From CAVPHV01 sp963704825 (lineage in GTDB: Bacteria > Actinomycetota > Acidimicrobiia > Spongiisociales > UBA5794), in assembly GCA_963704825.1 (NCBI GenBank), contig CAVPHV010000018.1:303188-367187 (forward strand): a DNA stretch of 64,000 nt. Reading direction: 5' to 3'. Within the stretch, counting starts at the first letter, position 1; each line of letters starts with the position of its first letter. A model generated the notes under the pieces. It was not told the DNA's origin. It made no database searches and saw nothing but the letters and a program-made list of their open reading frames with translations. Positions 57,585 to 64,000 of the stretch are shown here, piece after piece. Made by a program: the position numbers and the translations under genes.

Positions 57585-58638
57585 GGACCACCCGTTGACT
57601 AGAGCCGTTTTCGCCAACCGCGAGATAGTTGGGATGGCTCCGAGCAGGAGTGAGACGCAACCCCACATTCGTTGGGTGCGTTTGCGCATGAGAGTGCATC
57701 GCGGGACTAATGCTGGCTGAGAACACGCAAGAGTCACCGAGCCACAGCCTCGCTCTGCGGCCTAAGGGGCGACGTGCTGGCTGCGCCCGTGCGTTCGAGC
57801 GATGGTGTGGGACGCCTAGTGACGCCTCGGCGCCGCTATCCAAACCTCACTATGATCCGATTCAGCATCGAAGTGGTCGTGTGAGGTCCGTCATTGCGCG
57901 GAGATCCGCCGGGGGGTCACGCGGTGGTGCTACTAAGATCGACCTCGTGACCTCTGGCGTGTGAAGGGGTATCAGGGGGACTTCGCTGAGCCGGGGAAAC
58001 AGCGGGAGCTGACGACAGAGCAGGGGCTTCACGCTTCGCTTGACCTCGCTATTGCGCACTGATTCGCGTCGGCCTGTGTCGGATCTGTGTGGCTCCGAGA
58101 CAGCCGAGTGCCTCATGCACCAGAACTAGAGGCCGAGCGATGCCTTAATAGGCCCATCGTTGTCGCCAGCGGCCGCCTCCGCGCCTGCCATTGCCTGGGC
58201 GTTCGTGATTGAGCCGGTTTGGGACCATTTGCCCTGGTGTGCCGGCGACAGCTGAGCAAACTGAATACAACGCCACCGTGTGCATACGGGTGCCGCCAAG
58301 TCGATGAACTCGGTTGAGGGGTTCTTGGCGGCGGAGGAAGCGTATCAAGGAGGAGCACGATAGGTGCACTGGGTTCCGGCGACTGTTCCATCGGCGTACC
58401 CGATTGGAGAAGGCGCATCGGAATTCTCCGCATCTCAGCCAAACAAGCGCTGAGAATTCGAGCTATCAACTCCGGATGACGCAACCTTCTAGTTCACGGG
58501 AAAGGGGTTTGAGAAGGCCAGTACAACTCTTGCCCGATCGACGGCTGAACGAGTTCCCACTCCGCTTGGCTCAGAACGGCCACAACGGACTTTCTCACGT
58601 TGCCGTCGTCGCGCAACCTATACGGATCGGGGACGACA
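57585..58638. other. Kilobase without a supportable gene
   Basis: Short open frames occur on both strands, but all are Arg/Ser/Pro-rich translations without domain, signal or membrane features. The stretch is likely intergenic or decayed mobile DNA following the IS256 relic. Confidence 0.45.
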
Positions 58639-60403
58639 ATGCTCACACTCGACGTAGTGGACGATATGGGCGCCGTTGGCAATGGCCGTCTCGACGATGC
58701 CCCCAGATTCCGAAACGCTGTCGCTTTGCTTAGGAAGATGTGGAAGAGCGGCCAAGCCACCGAGCTTTGCCTTCATGTGCCCGCCGGTCAGTATCGCATG
58801 GCCAGCTTCGGCAAGGATCACGAGGTCGACGCCGTCAAAGACAAGATGGACGACTATGCACTGATAGTCAACTCTCTGAAGCAGCACGGACTTCGACGCC
58901 CCCGACTTGGGAACTTGAAGGTACGAAGTGGCGGGCAATGCTCCATGTCGACTTTCCGGTTCGTCTCGACATGGACCCTGACGCAACCCTCACGCTCGAC
59001 CTTGACACCAACCCCAAGAAAGATGTCGTGCCGCCACATCGGCTGAGAAACATGGCCGTTATCGCGGTCACAGGTACTGGCGTGAGCATCACCGGTGGCC
59101 ATCTCAAGGGCCAAGGAGCAACCGTCACCTGTTGGTCCAAGAACGATGCAGCAAAACCGCCATACGTTGTGTACGAATCGACAAACGGCATCGCGGTGAT
59201 AGTCTACACAGCGCCGGAGTACGCATCGAGGGTGTGGAGATTGAAGATTTGGATCGCGACGGCATTCTGCTGTTTCCCAAAACGCTCTCACACTGTCTGA
59301 TCCAACACATTGCTACCGGCGAACTCTCGCATAGCCTTGCAGGGTTTGTGGTGCGCAACTGCACGATCCGCGAATGTGGGCGCATCGGGGTTTCCATTTT
59401 CAGCGGCAAAGACATCCTGATTGGAGGCTGCAAGATCGACCACTGCAACCACGCCAGCAAGGATTTCCCGCGGCCTCGGTGGCATAAACGTGGAAGCGGA
59501 GAATCACGGCTTTGTGAACGACCTCACAATCAAGAATTGCACGGTGTCTCATTGCTCGAACGGCATCCGGTTGCACGGGAAACCCGTGCGGACCGGGTGC
59601 GGGGAGGACATCGATGCGGGTCTGCTCGGAGCCGATGCAGTGGCCTACAAGAAGCTGAAGGAGCAAGTGGAGAAGCTTGCCACCTGGGTCAGGGACTACA
59701 CGTTCAAGATCCTCGGGTTCAGAACGTCACCGTGCGAGATTGCGAAACCTTCGAGAACCTTCAGATTGGGATAAAGGTTGAGTTAGTCAAGCACTGGCTC
59801 GTCATCAATTGCGCAACCCACCACAACTCCATGGGGAGGGTGGGCAAACACTCCGGTATTGCCGTGGGGGGGGGTCATGAGGCGAGCTACGGGGTTGTCG
59901 AAGGTGCCACTTCATACGAAAACGGCGTCGGGATATCTGTCGACTCAGCAAGAGGCAGGCTGAACACGCACATCGCCATTCGCAACTGCGAATGCTACGA
60001 GAACGTAGGTGAGGGCATCCGATGGATGCTACCGCACGGCGCAACCATCAAAGGGAACACGTGCGACTGGAACGGTGGGCCTGGCATCAACATCTGGGGC
60101 CCCGATCAGAAGGAAGTCTGGCGAAGCGATGGCATCCATCGACGTAGGTCGTCGCACTGTCCGGCAGGCAACATCGCGGTATTCGGCAACACATGCCGAC
60201 ACAATGGCGAGAGTGGAATCTTCCTACAGAACATCCCGCCGGAAATGAACGGTGTGTCCAACGACAAGAAGGAGATACTCATCGAGATCGACGGCCTGCT
60301 GTATGTCGACAGCAAGGACCTCGCTATCCACGGCAACCTACTAGAGCTCAACAAGGAATTCGGGATCGACGAATCGCTGCTTGGACACTTGGAACATGTT
60401 TGA
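58639..60403 (+). pseudogene. Right-handed beta-helix (pectate-lyase-like) protein, frameshifted
   Basis: ATG 58639 starts MLTLDVVDDMGAVGNGRLDD, the usual opening of pectate-lyase-superfamily helices (D-GA-GDG-DD). A basic nucleus (TELCLHVPAGQYRMASFG) follows, and then, through about four frame changes (near 58905, 59215, 59460 and 59730), beta-helix coils: GVSITGGHLKGQG, FVVRNCTIRECGRIGVSIFS, NDLTIKNCTVSHCSNGIRLH, NVTVRDCETFENLQIGIKV and IAVFGNTCRHNGESGIFLQN to TGA 60403. No signal peptide is seen. It is probably a polysaccharide-binding or -cleaving protein; catalytic residues cannot be assigned. Confidence 0.65.
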
Positions 60404-60629
60404 CCTACTCGAGCAGGGGGGAGACAAAGAGTGGTGCAGAAAGCTAGTAGAGGAGCTAGCGGACCTTTGGGAAATCCCTGAGCTAGCGCAAGAGGGCAAG
60501 GACAAGGTCTGCGCAAAGCTATTCGTCCCCAAGAGAGTTGGCCATCGCGTTGGCTACAACACGTGCGTCGACAACGACAAGGGAGCCACAAGTGGCCTCG
60601 CGTTTCGACTCCTCGGGCAAGCCATTTGA
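60396..60629 (+). CDS. Small hypothetical protein overlapping the beta-helix gene
   Basis: 77 residues from ATG 60396, overlapping the previous stop by eight bases. The first 45 residues (LLEQGGDKEWCRKLVEELAD, then WEIPELAQEGKDKVC) look like a real helical protein, with two Cys residues; the remainder is less convincing. It could also be a frameshifted continuation of an older gene. No family is recognised. Confidence 0.35.
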   Translation: MFDLLEQGGDKEWCRKLVEELADLWEIPELAQEGKDKVCAKLFVPKRVGHRVGYNTCVDNDKGATSGLAFRLLGQAI

Positions 60630-60888
60630 ACCTCACCGGGTAATGCGCAGGCTCTCGTGTGTGCCTTGGGTCTGGCGGAGGTGGCCAGCTATCAGCCGTT
60701 CCATCACCGTACGCAATTCGTTGGGCGCGGCCGCGTGCGCTGATCAAGCCGATGCGGCTACGACTCTGGGATGGAGCGTCGATCATGAAGACCGGCCTCG
60801 CCGCTGTGTTGGCACCGATGCCGGCCGGACCCGGCAACACCCACGCTGTATCACATGGCGCACAGTCGGAGCGCCTGATCGGGCAGGT

Positions 60889-61412
60889 GGGGGACTGTCA
60901 GATGATTGGTGTAACTGCTGTTGGCATGTCTAGTTGTCGGTGGCGAGGATGCGGCCTTCGAAGGTGATGGCGAAGGCGTTGAGAGCGCCTTTCCATCGGT
61001 TCATCCAGCGTTTCCTTCCCTTGCCGGTGGGGTAGGGACCTTACGCACCACCAGGTAGAGACACTTCAATGCCGCCTGCTCAGTGGGGAAATGGCCCCTC
61101 GCTCGGGTGGCTCTGCGCATCCTCACGGCGTTCAACGATTCGACCGCGTTTGTCGAATAGATGACCTTGCGGATCTCCGGTGGGTAGTCGAGGAACGGAG
61201 CGAACTCGCTCCAGGCGTTCTCCCACAACCTGACGATGGCGATTCTCTGTCCCCACGTTTCGGTGAATTCGACAAAGCGTTCCTTGGCGTCGTGTTCCGA
61301 CACGGCGGTGTAGACCGGTCGCAGCTCTCGTGCGATCTTGTCCCAGTCGGCCTTGGACAGCGAACCGGAACGTGTTGCGGATCAGATGCAGCACACAGAC
61401 TCCTGTTGTCAA
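60889..61412 (-). mobile_element. IS256-family transposase, C-terminal relic with its terminal repeat
   Basis: The minus strand reads VLHLIRNTFR, then (shifted) VSEHDAKERFVEFTETWGQR, NAWSEFAPFLDYPPEIRKVI, YSTNAVESLNA (catalytic Glu) and HFPTEQAALKCLYLVVR, and after another shift GRKRWMNRWKGALNAFAITF ending EGRILATDN at about 60931. This is the last ~150 residues of an IS256 transposase; the catalytic Asp residues are missing. GGGGGACTGTCAGATGATTG at 60889 marks the outer end. On the other side it abuts an IS110 relic. Confidence 0.78.
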
Positions 61413-61499
61413 CCCTGTGTTGGACGACGTCGGATCAGTGGGCGCCGCCGGAGCCGGCCGATCCGTGTCTGTCGGCCGGGTCGGGGGTTCCTGGTTTAC

Positions 61500-61884
61500 T
61501 CAGTTGGAGCGGTGCTTGGCGGGGTCGTAGCGGGTGTTGTCTTGCCAGCAGCGCCAGAGCACACGGAGCCAGCTGGCTGAGATGGCTCGGAGTGCGCCGT
61601 GTCGGGTTGCTCCTCGATCAAGAGAGGCGAGGTAGCGCTCGCGGGAGATCGGGTCGATTCGTTTGAGCGTGTAGGCCCACGTCGTCGATGTCGATCGAAG
61701 TCTCCGGCTGCAGGCGTAGCGGATCCGGACTCGTTGGATCTTGCCCGATGACAGAGTGACGGGAACGGCGCCGGCCTCAGCCAACAGATGCTGTGGTGTC
61801 GGATAACGGGACCGGTCGTCTCCGATCTCAGCAATCAGCTCGGCAGCTGTGATTCGCCCGACAGCGGGGAAGCTCGGGCGTAGG
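61500..61884 (-). mobile_element. IS110-family transposase, C-terminal relic
   Basis: The minus strand gives SFPAVGRITAAELIAEIGDD, RSRYPTPQHLLAEAGAVPVT, SSGKIQRVRIRYACSRRLRS and SWLRVLWRCWQDNTRYDP to a stop at 61500. This is the Transposase_20 (IS116/IS110/IS902) domain, about 125 residues. The N-terminal DEDD catalytic half is gone. The truncated side lies 17 bases before the start of a frameshifted RTX gene. Confidence 0.75.
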
Positions 61885-61900
61885 TTGTGAAAGGGGGAAG

Positions 61901-62641
61901 ATGATGCGTCGCACGTTCCTACCCAAACCCGTGGTCCTTGTACTGCGCTGCCCTGCTCGCCGTTGGGGTGGTGATGCTCATACCCTCTCCCGCCGCTGAT
62001 GCGGCCCCACCACTGTGTGACGGGAAACCCGCAACGATCGTGGGCACGGTTGGCGACGACGTGCTGCGGGGCACCGACGGTGATGACGTGATCGTTCGGG
62101 TTGGGCGGCGATGACCTGATCAAGGGTCGTGGCGGCAACGACACGCTCTGCGGCAAGGGCGGTAGGGACATCTTGATCGGGGGGCCAGGCGACGATGTGC
62201 TCTGGGGCGGTAAGAACTATGACCGGGTGGGCTACAGCCTGGCCCCGACCGGAGTGACGCGTGGATATGGAGTCTGGGGTTGCCACGGGATGGGGAACAG
62301 ACGAACTGGTATCAATCGAGTCGGTCCTCGGCTCAGCGTTTGACGACCTACTCTTCGGCACCAGTGGCCGGGACTTCTTGCGGGGCGGTGACGGTGATGA
62401 TCTTCCTCATCGGTAGGGGCGGCCCCGACCGCCTTAGTGGCGACTCAGGCAACGATGACCTCCGAGGCAACGGCGGCCAGGACACCCTCTACGGGTGGGA
62501 TGGGGACGACACGCTCGACGGCGGCTACGGCAATGACCATATCCGAGGCTTCGCCGGTGACCCGATACGTTGATCGGCGGGGACGGCGACGATCGATTGG
62601 AAGGCGGCTACGGCTCCGATTGGGTCGGCTCAGGACGATGA
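61901..62641 (+). pseudogene. RTX-type secreted protein, frameshifted
   Basis: ATG 61901 (MMRRTFLPKPVVL). With a one-base shift near 61945 a signal peptide ALLAVGVVMLIPSPAADAAP follows, then Cys (PLCDGKPATIVGT). With another shift near 62100 the chain continues GLGGDDLIKGRGGNDTLCGK, putting the second Cys exactly 44 positions on. Further RTX units are readable after shifts near 62275, 62398 and 62570, to EGGYGSDWVGSGR and TGA 62641. About 245 residues when repaired. It is convergent with the RTX gene at the right edge, about 130 bases apart. Confidence 0.65.
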
Positions 62642-62768
62642 GTAGCCCGAGGAGAATCGCTGGGCCGTAGGCGTCGCCGATGTGCCGGTCTAGATCCAAT
62701 TCGATGTCGGGTTGCTCGGTCGTCATCGCGTGGATCAGCTTGGTTGAGGCCGTTGCGTTCATCGTCAT

Positions 62769-64000
62769 TCACCTGCCTGGAGGCTTGCACCTGGTCTCTG
62801 CAAACGTTCGCGGTAGTTCGCACGAGACGGTGGTTTCCCCGTTGAGGCACGTGTCGGTGCCGTCACCACCGTCGAGGTCATCGATACCATCGCCGCCGTC
62901 GAGGAAGTGGTCCCCGTCGCGGCCTCTGAGGAAGTCGTTGCCGTCGCCGCCGTAGAGCCGGTCGGACCCGCGCCGCCGTCAATGGTGTCATTGCCGCCGC
63001 GGCCCTCAACCAAGTCGATTCCCCACCCGGCTGAGAACACATTTGCCGCTTCGTTGCCGATGATGAGGTCGTTGCCGTGTTCTCCGTCGGCGTCCTCGAT
63101 CGAGGCGAGGCGGAAACGTTCGGACCAGGCCCAGCTACGCGCTTTGGCGAAGCCACGGTCGACGTCGATTACCGCAGCTTCCAAACCCCACCCCGATTCG
63201 AATCGGTCCCGCGGGCCGTCGCCACCCTTGATGACGATCTCGGCACAAGAGGGGCTCAATACCCTCCAAGCGCTTCCCAAAGGTGTCGCTGCCGGTGTGG
63301 CCGTACATTCGAATCGTGACCCCGGGGAGGAAACAAGGCTCATCGGGAGTAGACCAGTCCCCGAAGTTGAACGAGTCGTCTCCTTCCTGACCGAACATGA
63401 CGGTGCTACCCAGACCGGTTTCCAGTCCGAGCTGGAACTCGTCGTCACCAGCGCCACCGTAGACGGGTCGGCACGCGGTGGCCGACGAAGTGGTCGCTCC
63501 CAGGACCGCCCCGGAACACGTCGCCACCCTCGACAACTCCGACCCTCGGGACCTCGCCCCATTCCTGCACGCGACCTTCGTGGAGTAAGTCACTACCGAC
63601 ACCCCCATACGCAACGTCGTTGCCGTAGTCACCGAACAGCTTGTCGTCGCCGGGGCCTCCCACCAAGACGTCGTTGCCCCGCCCGCCCATGAGCGTGTCG
63701 TTCCCCGAACGACCCTCGAGTGTCGTTTCCGGATCCGCCCTTGAGGTGATCGCGGCCGTGCTTGCCGATGAGGACATCGTCGCCCTCATCCCCAAACAGC
63801 TCGTCCCCTCCCCCGCCCCCTATCAGCACGTCATCACCGCCGCTGCCCTTCATCTTGTCCCGACCGGCGGCCCCGAACAACCGGTCGTTGCCATCACCAC
63901 CATCTACTTCATCGCGACCGGCGCCGGCGCACACCACATCATCCCCCGCACCCGGCAAGATGACATCGTCTCCACCCAGACCGACAATCACATCGCCCTC
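62769..64000 (-). pseudogene. RTX-type protein, frameshifted and cut by the right window edge
   Basis: The minus strand enters at the edge as EGDVIVGLGGDDVILPGAGD, with a Cys in DDVVCAGAGRDE at the place of the second cap Cys. RTX nonapeptides follow (GGDGNDRLFG, GGGGGDELFGDEGDDVL); frames change near 63730, 63470, 63235 and 63000. Between them lies a beta insert (FQLGLETGLG, MFGQEGDDSFNFG, IRMYGHTGSDTFG). The end is GGDGTDTCLNGETTVSCELP, a C-x8-C-E cap, with TGA at 62769. The start and signal peptide are outside the window. Confidence 0.65.

Noticed and set aside
62445..62768. Small minus-strand gene starting next to the RTX stop at 62769
   Set aside because: Only about 50 residues look protein-like; the rest is antisense to the plus-strand RTX repeats and no ribosome site is convincing.

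Overview
The window is GC-rich bacterial DNA with Shine-Dalgarno sites of the AGGAGG type and several GTG or TTG starts. It holds an F420-type LLM oxidoreductase, a class I PPK2, a TIGR03084-type protein, actinobacterial-style two-gene overlaps and many secreted RTX/SBBP-repeat proteins. Together these suggest a free-living Actinomycetota, quite possibly Acidimicrobiia. This is an inference: no rRNA or other phylogenetic marker is present.

Layout. 1-12.1 kb is a well-preserved housekeeping block. It carries the start of a response regulator, an F420-type oxidoreductase, a lipoprotein, a TauE/SafE transporter split over two overlapping genes, and a minus-strand run (ppk2, Nif3-like, C4 zinc ribbon, membrane hydrolase). 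It continues with a thioredoxin/CcdA-like membrane protein, an Lrp regulator divergent from tyrosine phenol-lyase, a TIGR03084 protein, a thioredoxin-like protein and msrA. 12.2-37.1 kb is a cell-surface block: a secreted RTX protein, then a sensor histidine kinase overlapping by one base the start of a ~19.45-kb reading unit. That unit would encode a ~6,480-residue surface protein made of an SBBP propeller, SdrD-like and beta-helix modules, PKD, an NHL-like propeller, eleven 80-residue Ig-like repeats, cadherin-like domains, one membrane helix and a cytoplasmic SH3-like tail. A second RTX protein with a propeller follows. 37.2-50.6 kb holds a small membrane protein, a catalase-peroxidase gene broken by about six indels, a vapBC-type toxin-antitoxin pair, a lipoprotein, a frameshifted RTX protein, a glycogen-debranching enzyme, a GH63-like gene remnant, an alkylsulfatase and a broken membrane gene.

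50.6-64 kb is an accessory graveyard. It contains the 3' half of a tRNA-Val (a possible attachment-site scar), three IS256 relics, an IS110 relic, a frameshifted beta-helix protein and two convergent frameshifted RTX genes. It also contains a frameshifted minus-strand cluster (trypsin-like protease with a Trp-Lys-Glu repeat tail, an unknown partner, an ATP-grasp ligase) that looks like an undescribed peptide- or protein-modifying system.

Two themes recur. First, five RTX-type proteins share a strict Cys-x43-Cys cap at the start of the repeat array and most share a C-x7/8-C-E cap at its end. Second, single-base indels, often in G runs, are dense in 17.9-26 kb, 38-40 kb, 43.6-44.6 kb and 50-64 kb but absent from 1-17.9 kb and 26-38 kb. 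They may be assembly errors, real decay, or both, so broken genes are reported as reading units with their frames stated.
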